The translations under genes and the position numbers were made by a program. A model generated the notes under the pieces. It had not been told where the DNA came from, did no database searches, and saw only the letters and a program-made list of their open reading frames with translations. From Haloferax elongans ATCC BAA-1513 (GTDB lineage Archaea; Halobacteriota; Halobacteria; Halobacteriales; Haloferacaceae), in assembly GCF_000336755.1 (NCBI RefSeq), contig NZ_AOLK01000023.1:177070-241069 (forward strand): a stretch of DNA of 64,000 nt, given 5' to 3'. Below are positions 54,897 through 63,154 of this stretch, one piece after another (the first letter of the stretch is position 1; every line of letters starts with the position of its first letter).

Positions 54897-55042
54897 GAGA
54901 CAGTACCACTATAGAAATCACACTATTTATAATTCATTGTTATGTTTGTCGCGTTTGACGAAGAATTGATACACCCGACGACGTTGGGCGTTCCGAGGCG
55001 GTACCACGAGGAGTTATTACACCATGGTCGCAATACCGGGGC
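54897..55042. promoter_or_regulatory. Divergent promoter, binding-protein gene versus enolase-superfamily gene
   Basis: On the minus strand, TTATAAATAG at 54925-54934 lies about 30-38 bases before the binding-protein ATG, a good TATA box. For the rightward gene the element is weaker (GAGTTATTACACC at 55012-55024, then the ATG at 55043). One control region probably serves both directions. Confidence 0.6.
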
Positions 55043-56194
55043 ATGGAAATCACCGGGTACGACCTCTACGAACTCCCTCCGCGCTGGTTGTTCCTCAAGA
55101 TAGAGACTGACGAGGGGCTCGTCGGTTGGGGAGAACCCATCGTCGAGGGGCGGGCGAAGACGGTGAAGACAGCCGTCTCGGAGATGCTCGATGGATACCT
55201 GGTCGGCGAAGACCCGCTCCGAATCGAAGACCACTGGCAGGCGTTGTATCGAAGCGGGTTCTACCGCGGTGGCCCGATTCTCATGAGCGCAATCGCAGGC
55301 ATCGACCAAGCACTGTGGGACATCAAGGGCAAGTACTACGACGCGCCCGTCTACGAACTCCTCGGCGGCAAGAGCCGGGACAAGATTCGGGTGTACCAGT
55401 GGGTCGGCGGCGACCGCCCTGCCGACGTCGTCGAAGAGGCCAACCGCCTCGTCGAGACGGGTTACACAGCGCTGAAGATGGACGCGACGAACCAGACGCG
55501 ACACATCGAGACGGCGGCATCGATAGAGCGCGTCGTCGACCGGATTCGGAAGGTCCGCGAGGCTGTCGACGACACGGTCGATATCGGCGTCGACTTCCGC
55601 GGCCGCGTCTCGAAGTCGATGGCGAAGACCCTCACCAACCGCCTTGCGGACCTCGACCTCATGTTCGTCGAGGAACCGGTGCTCCCGGAGAACGTCGAAC
55701 ACCTCCCGGCAATCGCCGACCAGTCGCCGGTGCCGATTGCGACGGGTGAACGGCTCTACTCGCGGTGGGATTTCAAAGAGCTCTTTCGGGGCGGTGCGGT
55801 CGACCTGATTCAGCCGGTAGTCTCCCACGCCGGTGGTATCTCTGAGATGGCCAAACTCGCAACCATGGCCGAGGCGTTCGACGTGGGTGTTGCCCCGAAC
55901 TGCCCGCTGGGTCCGATTGCGCTCGCGGCCTCCTTACAGGTCGATACGTACATCCCGAATCTCGTCGTCCAAGACCACGGCTTCGACATTCACTCACCCG
56001 ACCTCGGGCCCGCGTACGACTACCTCGAAGACCCGAACGTCTTCAACTTCGACGACGGCTACCTCGACACGCTCGACGACCCCGGACTCGGCATCACCAT
56101 CGACGAGGAGACCATCGAATCACGCTCGCAAGCCCACGTCGAGTGGCAGAACCCAACGTGGCGAAACGAAGATGGCAGTATCACCGACTGGTAG
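55043..56194 (+). CDS. Enolase-superfamily sugar-acid dehydratase (galactonate/gluconate dehydratase-like)
   Basis: 383 aa, almost the same length and layout as E. coli D-galactonate dehydratase. N-terminal LPPRWLFLKIETDEGLVGWGEP and HWQALYRSGFYRGGPILMSAIAGIDQALWDIKGK are conserved. Metal ligands: Asp184, Glu210, Glu236; His262 in SHAGGI is retained. The position of the second catalytic His in DgoD (DFHGRVS) is Arg186 here (DFRGRVS), and PHCP is PNCP (Asn286). This implies a different substrate or stereochemistry. In the chitin locus a gluconate- or glucosaminate-type acid is plausible. Upstream of the IclR gene. Confidence 0.9.
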   Translation: MEITGYDLYELPPRWLFLKIETDEGLVGWGEPIVEGRAKTVKTAVSEMLDGYLVGEDPLRIEDHWQALYRSGFYRGGPILMSAIAGIDQALWDIKGKYYDAPVYELLGGKSRDKIRVYQWVGGDRPADVVEEANRLVETGYTALKMDATNQTRHIETAASIERVVDRIRKVREAVDDTVDIGVDFRGRVSKSMAKTLTNRLADLDLMFVEEPVLPENVEHLPAIADQSPVPIATGERLYSRWDFKELFRGGAVDLIQPVVSHAGGISEMAKLATMAEAFDVGVAPNCPLGPIALAASLQVDTYIPNLVVQDHGFDIHSPDLGPAYDYLEDPNVFNFDDGYLDTLDDPGLGITIDEETIESRSQAHVEWQNPTWRNEDGSITDW

Positions 56195-56264
56195 CGTCCC
56201 CGACCAGAGGCAGCGTTTCGCCCCGCCACGAAACCGTTAAACCGCTCTTGTTCGACTTCGGGAT

Positions 56265-57008
56265 ATGACCGACCGGAGCCAGGTGCCGACGCTCTCCGCG
56301 CCGAAAAAGACGTTCGCCCTCGTCGAAGAGATGGCGAACCACGACGGACCGGTCCGCGTCTCAGACCTCGCCGAGACGCTCGGATTCACGCGGAGTACGA
56401 CCTACAAGCACCTTGCGACGCTGCGGGAACTCGGGTACGTGCGAAAGGTCGGCGTCGAATACACGCTGTCGTATCGGTTCGTCCTGTTTGGAAGCCGTAT
56501 CCGCGGGCGCTCGCCACTCTACCGCGCCGCCAACGAACTCATCGACCAACTCGCCGAGACGACAAACGAGACGGCCGGACTGTTCGTGAAACAGGGACCG
56601 TACGGCGTGGACCTCTACCAATCGACCAGCAACCGTTCGGACGCAGTCGAGATGGACGACCACCTCCACTGCACCGCGCCGGGGAAGGCGATTCTCGCAC
56701 ACCTCTCCGACGAGCAGAGCACAGCAGTCGTCGAGGCTGCCGGGCTTCCCGCGCGCACGGATAACACAACAATTGACCCAGACGTACTCGCCGAAGAACT
56801 CGCGAATATCCGCGAACGCGGCATCGCCATCGAGCGCGGTGAGCAGCGCCCGAATCAAAACGGAGTGGCAGTCGCCTTCGAACACCAAGACGAGGTTGCC
56901 GCCGTGTACGTCGTCGGCCACGCGGACCGACTGAGCAGCAAACGGCTCGAAGAAAACATCCCCGGCATGCTCTTGGGAACGGTTCGACAGACCAAAGAGT
57001 CGCTCTGA
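56265..57008 (+). CDS. IclR family transcription regulator
   Basis: 247 aa. N-terminal winged helix: KKTFALVEEMANHDGPVRVSDLAETLGFTRSTTYKHLATLRELGYVRKVG (about 14-63). C-terminal effector domain: ETTNETAGLFVKQGPYGVDLYQS.., HCTAPGKAILAHLSDEQ (about 130-146), and IRERGIAIERGEQRPNQNGVAVAF. IclR proteins in haloarchaea control sugar catabolism. It follows the dehydratase gene by 70 bases and is the best candidate regulator for the whole locus; ligand unknown. Confidence 0.94.
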   Translation: MTDRSQVPTLSAPKKTFALVEEMANHDGPVRVSDLAETLGFTRSTTYKHLATLRELGYVRKVGVEYTLSYRFVLFGSRIRGRSPLYRAANELIDQLAETTNETAGLFVKQGPYGVDLYQSTSNRSDAVEMDDHLHCTAPGKAILAHLSDEQSTAVVEAAGLPARTDNTTIDPDVLAEELANIRERGIAIERGEQRPNQNGVAVAFEHQDEVAAVYVVGHADRLSSKRLEENIPGMLLGTVRQTKESL

Positions 57009-57025
57009 GGTCGCGGCCGCGACGA

Positions 57026-58096
57026 TTAGCGTTCCGACGGCGAGACGAACTCGACGGCGGTCTTGATTTGGTCGGTGTTTCGCTCGAAGGCTGCACTCGG
57101 GTCTTCCGCGGGAACGACTTCCGTGACGATGTCGTCAACGAACCAGTCGGGAAGCGACGAGACCGTCTCGATGGCGTCCTCGAAGTGCGGGATGTGAGAG
57201 TTGACGCTCCCGACGAGTGCCTTGTTCTGTAGCACCATCTCGCGGTGGAGCCGACCGCCTTCGATTTCGAACGACCAGTCACCGGGGACGCCGAGCAGCG
57301 CGCCCACGCCGTTCGGCGCGAGCGCATCGAGCACTTCGAAGGCGTGTTTCGCGTATCCGGTTGCCTCGACGGCGATATCGACGTGCCCGTGTTCGGCTGG
57401 AATCTCGGGGACCGGCGTCTCCCGCGAATCGACGTAGGTCGCGCCGAGTTTCTCGATGATGTCGATGCTCGGGTCCGGACGGTCCCGACGACCCAGACAG
57501 TAGAGGTCGTCCACGTCGCGGGCGAGCCGCGCCAGCGTCAACAGTCCGAGCGGGCCGTTTCCGAGGACGAGCGCCGACTCCGGTTCCCACGTGAACGCCG
57601 ACCGGGTCGCATAGGCGTGTTCGAGTGCTTTCTCCGCGTTACTCATCGGCTCGACGAGGAAGCCGTGTGGGGCGAGCGACTCCGGAATCTCCACGAGGAA
57701 CTCCGCCGGACTCGTGAAGTACTCGGACATGTAGCCGTGGGCGTCCACGATACCGCGTTCGACGTACTGCCCGTCGGGGGCCATGTCCGGTTCCCCGCGC
57801 TCGAAGTATTCGTTCGTCCCGTTCGGCGGGCGGCGCACGGTCGGCATGACGAGGTCGCCGACATCGAAGCCCGTCGTGGTCGGGTCGACGACGACGCCGA
57901 TAGCCTCGTGGCCGAGGATTTGGTAGTCGTCGCCCGGCGGGAACCCGCCGTGTGTTCCCTTGATGACCTCGTGGTCAGTGCCATCGACGCCGACTCTGAG
58001 TGTCTCGACGAGCACTTCGCCGGGTTCGGGCTCTGGTGTCGGAACGTCGATGACACGAGGTAATTCTTCGCCGCGATGGACAGCGATGGCGCGCAT
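57026..58096 (-). CDS. Glucose 1-dehydrogenase-like medium-chain dehydrogenase
   Basis: 356 aa from the ATG at 58096 (MRAIAVHRGEELPRV), matching the haloarchaeal GDH N-terminus; an ATG 18 bases upstream exists. Hallmarks of the Haloferax GDH family: RVGVDGTDHEVIKGTHGGFPPGDDYQILGHEAIGVV, the PTVRRPPNGTNEYFERGEPDMAPDGQYVERGI segment, ALVLGNGPLGLLTLARL Rossmann motif (about 175-191) and CLGRRDRPDP. It oxidises an aldose at C1 with NAD(P). In this locus the substrate may be glucosamine, giving glucosaminate. Convergent with IclR (17 bases). Confidence 0.92.
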   Translation of the reverse strand: MRAIAVHRGEELPRVIDVPTPEPEPGEVLVETLRVGVDGTDHEVIKGTHGGFPPGDDYQILGHEAIGVVVDPTTTGFDVGDLVMPTVRRPPNGTNEYFERGEPDMAPDGQYVERGIVDAHGYMSEYFTSPAEFLVEIPESLAPHGFLVEPMSNAEKALEHAYATRSAFTWEPESALVLGNGPLGLLTLARLARDVDDLYCLGRRDRPDPSIDIIEKLGATYVDSRETPVPEIPAEHGHVDIAVEATGYAKHAFEVLDALAPNGVGALLGVPGDWSFEIEGGRLHREMVLQNKALVGSVNSHIPHFEDAIETVSSLPDWFVDDIVTEVVPAEDPSAAFERNTDQIKTAVEFVSPSER

Positions 58097-58297
58097 TACT
58101 GCGTCACTCCCCAATTTCGGCGACCTGCGGCGGGGTGTTTCGTCTCGTTCGTCGTGCCACTCAAATTGTGACGTGTCCGGTGTCGTGACGCGGCGTCAGC
58201 GACACAGGGCCGACTCGGTGTGTCGTTCATCACCGGACACATCATTGGGTTGCAAGAAATAGCTTCGGGTGAACCGTACGTTGGCTGTCCGAGCCTC
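58097..58297. promoter_or_regulatory. Intergenic region with nested inverted repeats upstream of the dehydrogenase gene
   Basis: The 10-bp arms GTGTCCGGTG (58173-58182) and CACCGGACAC (58231-58240) are perfectly inverted. Between them lie two further inverted repeats: TGACG CGG CGTCA near 58185-58197, and CGACACA (58200-58206) with TGTGTCG (58219-58225). This could be the terminator of the chitinase run, an operator for the dehydrogenase gene, or both. Confidence 0.55.
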
Positions 58298-59725
58298 TCA
58301 CTCGCTCGTGAACGGGGCGAAGAGCGACGAGAACTCGTACGGTTCTTGGTCGATGCCGCTTTTGACGGGTGAGACCTCGCCCGAGCCGGTGCCGTTGTCC
58401 CGGTCGATAGACCAAAACGAGAGCATGCCGACATCGTTGTTCTGTGCGAAGTCAAGGACCTGCTCCGCGTCGGACTGGGTGAACTTCCCGCCGACGTTGT
58501 TCACACCAATCATTGGCGTGATTCCGACCATGCTCCAGCGTTCGGCGGCCGATTTGTCGGGGAAGAGGTCGCCGAGGTCGTCGTGAAGGTTACTGGCCGA
58601 CTGGGTGACGATGTCGCCGCTCGGCTCGACCCACCCGTAGTTCATCGTCATGATGTTCACCGTGTCGATGGTGACACCCTTGTCGATGGCGTCCTGCAAC
58701 ACGTCTTTGCCCTGTGCGGTCAGTCCCTTCGTCGAGGTTGGGAGCGTAAAGGAGACGCTGACCTCGGGGCGACGTTCCTGAAGCGTCGCGAGCGCCTTGT
58801 TCCGGCGCTTGACCGTCGCCATGGCGAACGCCTCTTCGTCGATGTCCAGATGGGTCGCACCGTACGCATCGACGACCGCCTCGAAGCGGTCGGCGAGAAC
58901 CGCCGGGTCGTTGGTCCCGTCGGCGAGATATGGCCCTGCCGCCCCACCGAAGGCGATGATGGCCTCACCACCAGCGTTGTGGATGTCGTCGATGTAGCCG
59001 CCGACGGACGACTCTCCGACGAGTTTGTTCGCGTCGCCGTCCCACGCTGGCTGTCCGTCCGGCCCGGCAAGGACGAACGCGAGATGGAAGTAGTTCGTTC
59101 CGGCCTGCTGTGCGTGGTCTATCGGGGCGGTTTCGGGCTTCGTAGAGACGTGGTCGTACGGCGCGAACACGCTCGACGGGAGACCGTCAGCCGGTGTTCC
59201 ACCGCCACCATCGGATGATTCGACGGTGACGGTCTTGCTCGTCGCGTCGGTCGCGCTGTCTGCACCGGTGACGGTGAGTTCGACCGTGTACGACCCCGTG
59301 GAGGCGAAGGAGTGCGAGACGGTCTTCCCCGTCGCGCTCTCGCCGTCGCCGAAGTCCCAGTCGTAGCTGTCGATGCTTCCGGTGGAGTCGCTCGCGTCGA
59401 AGGAGACCGACGTGTCGGGCGTGACCGTCGCGTCGTCGATAGTGAACGCCGCGGAGAGGGTCTCGCCGCCGCCACCGCCACCGTCTGCGGGACCGACTTT
59501 GGTCCAGTAGGCCGAGTCCTCGGCGGGTTCGGCGTTTCGAGAGGAGAGGTCGGCTTCCCAGATGTACCCGTCGTGGGTGACGCGGTCGCCTTCCTCGTAG
59601 AGCGTGGAGTCGTCCCACTTCGGCGGCGACTCGGCCGCGACTGCTGTCGATGCTGCGCCGACGCCAGCGACTGACGTGACGAGTGCCGAGACGTTTCTGA
59701 GGTAGGTTCGACGGTGCTGTGTCAT
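58298..59725 (-). CDS. GH18 chitinase with chitin-binding and PKD domains
   Basis: 475 aa. Signal peptide 1-30 with RRTYLRN (Tat-like). Chitin-binding domain of the CBM5/12 type at about 34-78 (PKWDDSTLYEEGDRVTHDGYIWEA). Gly-rich linker (81-87). PKD domain at about 88-170 (YDWDFGDGES). Catalytic GH18-like domain from about 182, with the D-x-D-x-E motif DIDEE (294-298, catalytic Glu298); the first Asp of the classical DGxDxDxE is replaced (THLDIDEE). Secreted chitinase. Last of four tandem chitinase genes. Confidence 0.93.
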   Translation of the reverse strand: MTQHRRTYLRNVSALVTSVAGVGAASTAVAAESPPKWDDSTLYEEGDRVTHDGYIWEADLSSRNAEPAEDSAYWTKVGPADGGGGGGETLSAAFTIDDATVTPDTSVSFDASDSTGSIDSYDWDFGDGESATGKTVSHSFASTGSYTVELTVTGADSATDATSKTVTVESSDGGGGTPADGLPSSVFAPYDHVSTKPETAPIDHAQQAGTNYFHLAFVLAGPDGQPAWDGDANKLVGESSVGGYIDDIHNAGGEAIIAFGGAAGPYLADGTNDPAVLADRFEAVVDAYGATHLDIDEEAFAMATVKRRNKALATLQERRPEVSVSFTLPTSTKGLTAQGKDVLQDAIDKGVTIDTVNIMTMNYGWVEPSGDIVTQSASNLHDDLGDLFPDKSAAERWSMVGITPMIGVNNVGGKFTQSDAEQVLDFAQNNDVGMLSFWSIDRDNGTGSGEVSPVKSGIDQEPYEFSSLFAPFTSE

Positions 59726-59776
59726 GGGTAGATCGTGAGTGGTTGGTATGTCATGGGTGAGTCGTGTGGTTCTGCG

Positions 59777-61267
59777 TCATTGGTCGGCCGTGAACGGATT
59801 GAGGATGGACGAGAACTCGAACGGTTCCTGCTCGATGAGCGTGCTCTCGTAGAGTTTGTCGCCCTCGCCGTTGTCGCGGACGAGTTCCCAAAACGAGAGC
59901 CACCTGAGGTCGTTGTTCTGTGCGAACTCGAGGACCTGCTGCGCGTCTTCCTGATAGAACGTCCCACCGATGTCGTTGACGCCGATCATCGGCGTGAGTC
60001 CGAGCATGCTCCAGCGCTCGGCAGCGGACTTGTCCGGGTAGAGGTCGCCGAGTTGCGCGTGGACGTTCTCGGCCGCGCTGATGGCGTTTTCGGCGTTCGG
60101 CTCGATGTCCGCGCCGTAGTCCATCACCATCAGATTGACCGCTTCGAGTTCGACGCCCTTCGAGACGGCATCTTCGAGGACGAACAGTACGTCGTTCGAG
60201 GAGTGGTCCGGGAAGCCCGAAGGCATCACCGGGAGCGTGTAGGAGACGCGCAGGTCTGGGTACTCCTCTTGGAGCATGACGAGCGCCTCGTTTCGGCGGC
60301 GAATCGCCTCTTCATCGCGGCTGATAAGCGACTCCTCGTCGAAGTCGATGAACGTGAGATCGTACGTATCGACGACGGTCGCGTAGGCGTCTTTCAACTC
60401 GCTCGCGCTCGAAATCGCCTCGGCGAGATACGTCCCGTTGAGACCGCCGAAGGAGACGATGACCTCGCCGCCGTGTTGGTCTCGGAGTTCGGTGAGTTGC
60501 GTGCCGACATCGAGCCAGTTGCTGGGTTCGCCGACTTTCTGGCTTCCGGCCCACGCCGGGTCGCCGTTTCCATCGGCGAGGACGAACGCGAGCGTGAAGT
60601 ACTCGGTTCCGGCGGCCTCGACGTTTTCGGCCAGCGAAAGCTGGTCTTCCAGCATCATATCGACGAACGGGGCGAAGATGCGGTCCGGAATCGGGTTCGC
60701 CGAGGGGACGCCGTCGGCGTCGACCGTGAGTTGTTTCGTCGCGTCGGCCGTGTCGCCATCGGCGTCTGTCACGGTCAGCGAAATCGTGTACTCGCCGGTG
60801 TCGTCGTAGGCGTGAGACGCGGTGACCCCGGTTTTCGTCGTTCCGTCGTCGAAGTCCCACTCGTAGCTTTGCAGGTCGCCGGTCGAGGCGCTGGCGTCGC
60901 AACTGACCTCGGTGCCGGGCTGGACGAACGTGGAACTCACGTCGAAGGCGGCAGTCGGGGGGTCGCCCGCGTTGTCGGCGGCTTCGATTCCCTTCCACAT
61001 GTTCGCGTCGTCGCTCGGTTCGTCGCCTTTCGTCCACCACTTCGCCTCCCAGATGTAGGCGTCGTGAGTGACACGGTCGCCGTCGGTGTAGACCGTATCT
61101 GGGTCCCACTGCGGCGGGTCGCTTGCCGCTGCGACTGAACGGATTCCCGCGGACGAGAGCCCGGCGACACCAGTCAGTCCCGCGAGCGACCGGAGGACCG
61201 ACCGCCGGTTCTGTTTGCGTGGGCTGTTGGAGTCTCGGTCTTTCGAGTTGTCAGAGTTCCGCATCAT
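59777..61267 (-). CDS. GH18 chitinase with chitin-binding and PKD domains
   Basis: 496 aa. Start ATG at 61267 overlaps the stop of the upstream chitinase gene (ATGA); the next codon is also ATG. Tat-like RRSVLRSLAGLTG signal (about 21-47), CBM5/12 domain (about 52-93, with WEAKWWTKGDEPSDDANMW), PKD domain (about 105-182), and a catalytic domain (about 192-496) of the same subfamily as the neighbour at 58298, with DFDEE (308-312, catalytic Glu312). Secreted. Ends 51 bases before the next chitinase gene. Confidence 0.93.
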   Translation of the reverse strand: MMRNSDNSKDRDSNSPRKQNRRSVLRSLAGLTGVAGLSSAGIRSVAAASDPPQWDPDTVYTDGDRVTHDAYIWEAKWWTKGDEPSDDANMWKGIEAADNAGDPPTAAFDVSSTFVQPGTEVSCDASASTGDLQSYEWDFDDGTTKTGVTASHAYDDTGEYTISLTVTDADGDTADATKQLTVDADGVPSANPIPDRIFAPFVDMMLEDQLSLAENVEAAGTEYFTLAFVLADGNGDPAWAGSQKVGEPSNWLDVGTQLTELRDQHGGEVIVSFGGLNGTYLAEAISSASELKDAYATVVDTYDLTFIDFDEESLISRDEEAIRRRNEALVMLQEEYPDLRVSYTLPVMPSGFPDHSSNDVLFVLEDAVSKGVELEAVNLMVMDYGADIEPNAENAISAAENVHAQLGDLYPDKSAAERWSMLGLTPMIGVNDIGGTFYQEDAQQVLEFAQNNDLRWLSFWELVRDNGEGDKLYESTLIEQEPFEFSSILNPFTADQ

Positions 61268-62976
61268 TGGTTTAGCTGCCCGTGAATGGCGTCGAGGAGC
61301 GTTCCGTTGTAGTCCTGCGACAGTTCCCAGAACATCACGCCGCCGAGCCCTCTGGACTTCGCGAGTTTGACCTTCTCTTCGATAGAGGCGGGGTCGTCGT
61401 AGCTGATGAAAATCCCCTGTTCTTCGTTCCAGAGCCACGGCACCTGTCCCTGCTCGTTGACGTTCTTCTCCCAGCCGTTGGCACCTTCGTAGTTCTCTTC
61501 GAGATCGCCGTAATCGAACGCGCCGGTGTTGGCCTGGTCGGGACCGAGGAGGTCGTTCCACGTTCCCGGCGGGATAACCTCGTTTTGGTGCTCCGGGTCG
61601 CCCTGTTGCCAGTCGGAAAGCGAGAACGTGTCCCAGATACCGTTTTCGACCTTGCAGCCGCGGCCGTAGAACGGCATGCCGAGCACGAGGCTTGCGGGGT
61701 CCTCGACAGGCTCACCGTAGTCTTCCCACTCCATCCAGTCGACCCAGTAGCCTTTGTTTTTCCAGATTTCGAGTGTCGTCTCGATGGTGTACTGCTGGGC
61801 GTCCCCAGAGGGTGGGTAGTCGTCGGGCGTGCCGTAAATCGGCGCGTTCAGCCCCGCAGTCTCGTGCCAGACGCCGGTGAAGTCGTACGCCATCATATGA
61901 ATTTCGTCGACGACGCGCTCGACCTCGCGGTGCTTGATGAGCGAGGCGTTCCAGTCGGACCCGCCGTTTGCGACAGACAGGTAGTACGTCCGGTCGTCTT
62001 CTTCTTCGACTGCGTCGAGTTTGTCTCGGACTGCCTGAAGCAGTTTGACGTGGTTCGCTGGTCCTTCGGCGCTCCCGCACTCACAGACGCCGCGGTTCGG
62101 ACCGGGGTGTTCCCAGTCGATGTCGATGCCGTCGAAGTCGTACTGCCGCATGAGCGAAACCGCGGTGTTTGCGAATCGCGTCCGGTTCTCTTCGGTTGCG
62201 GCGGCGTCTTCGAATCCGGGTGAGAGTGCCCACCCGCCGATAGAGAGTTTGAGGTCCGTATCCGACGCCGGACCTTGCTTGAGGTCGGCAAAGGACTGAA
62301 GCAGGCTTTCGTGGTTGACTTCGCTGTCCGGGATAACGACGCTTCCGTCCGGTTTCACGTCGAGGAAGGCGTACAGGACATCCGTGACCTTGTCGAACGG
62401 GATGTCTTCGGGATAGTACTGGTAGTCCTCGTTGCCCTTCCAACTCGGGTAGTAGCCGACGATGCTGAATTCCTCGGACGGTGCGTTCTCCGAGACCGTG
62501 ATTTGTTTCGAGGTGGAGTCGCTCGCGTCGCCGTCGCTCACGGTGAGTGTGACCGTGAACTCCTGTTCGGCGTCGTACGTGTGTGATGCGGTTTGTCCAG
62601 AGGCGGTCGTCCCGTCGCCGAAGTCCCAGTCGTAGCTGGATGGACTCCCGTCGGACCCGCTTGCGTCGACCGAGACCTCGACACCCGGCTCGACGTAGGT
62701 ATCGCTGACGGTGAACGAGGCTTTCAGCCCGTTTCCGCCACCTGCCTCCTCGATTTGTTTCCAGACGTTCGAGTCGGTGGATGGCTCGTCACCTTTCGTC
62801 CACCACTTGGCTTCCCAAATGTATCCGTCGTGAGTGACGCGGTCGCCACCCGTGTACGCGACGTCGGATTCCCAAGCCGGTGGTGTGTCTGCTGCCGATG
62901 CGGTTACGCTCGCACCCGAGAGGAGCGCGAGCAAGGCTGACGTGTTCCGAAGGTAGTCTCGTCTGTTTTGTCTCAT
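61264..62976 (-). CDS. GH18 chitinase, canonical catalytic motif, with chitin-binding and PKD domains
   Basis: 570 aa from the ATG at 62976 (MRQNRRDYLRN, Tat-like); a longer frame upstream lacks a signal and is unlikely. CBM5/12 domain at about 32-76 (TPPAWESDVAYTGGDRVTHDGYIWEAKWWTKGDEP), PKD at about 84-162, catalytic GH18 from about 170 with canonical FDGIDIDWEHPG (281-292, catalytic Glu289) and MAYDFTGVW. A CECG insertion follows the active site. The stop overlaps the next chitinase start. A different catalytic subfamily from the two genes downstream of it. Confidence 0.95.
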   Translation of the reverse strand: MRQNRRDYLRNTSALLALLSGASVTASAADTPPAWESDVAYTGGDRVTHDGYIWEAKWWTKGDEPSTDSNVWKQIEEAGGGNGLKASFTVSDTYVEPGVEVSVDASGSDGSPSSYDWDFGDGTTASGQTASHTYDAEQEFTVTLTVSDGDASDSTSKQITVSENAPSEEFSIVGYYPSWKGNEDYQYYPEDIPFDKVTDVLYAFLDVKPDGSVVIPDSEVNHESLLQSFADLKQGPASDTDLKLSIGGWALSPGFEDAAATEENRTRFANTAVSLMRQYDFDGIDIDWEHPGPNRGVCECGSAEGPANHVKLLQAVRDKLDAVEEEDDRTYYLSVANGGSDWNASLIKHREVERVVDEIHMMAYDFTGVWHETAGLNAPIYGTPDDYPPSGDAQQYTIETTLEIWKNKGYWVDWMEWEDYGEPVEDPASLVLGMPFYGRGCKVENGIWDTFSLSDWQQGDPEHQNEVIPPGTWNDLLGPDQANTGAFDYGDLEENYEGANGWEKNVNEQGQVPWLWNEEQGIFISYDDPASIEEKVKLAKSRGLGGVMFWELSQDYNGTLLDAIHGQLNQ

Positions 62977-63154
62977 AGTGGTGTTCCCTTCGCCAACGTG
63001 CTGGCGACAGACACTGTACAGGGCAGAGATTGTTAAACTTTGATGAAAAATAAATTTTAGTCTAACTTCAGAGGATTTTGCAGCCGCTACGGGACGCACC
63101 TCGGGAGGAGGTGCAGGAGACTGGTACGTGTACAGGCGACGCTATCGTGGAGCC
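62977..63154 (-). promoter_or_regulatory. Terminator-like hairpin and promoter between chitinase genes
   Basis: A perfect 7-bp inverted repeat GCACCTC (63096-63102) and GAGGTGC (63108-63114) lies about 40 bases after the upstream chitinase stop, followed on the minus strand by A/T-rich sequence, consistent with termination. AATAAATTTTA at 63047-63060 (about 70-80 bases from the next ATG) is a candidate TATA element, so the three downstream chitinase genes may have their own promoter. Confidence 0.55.

Noticed and set aside
59735-61138. 467-residue plus-strand frame
   Set aside because: Antisense shadow of a chitinase gene.
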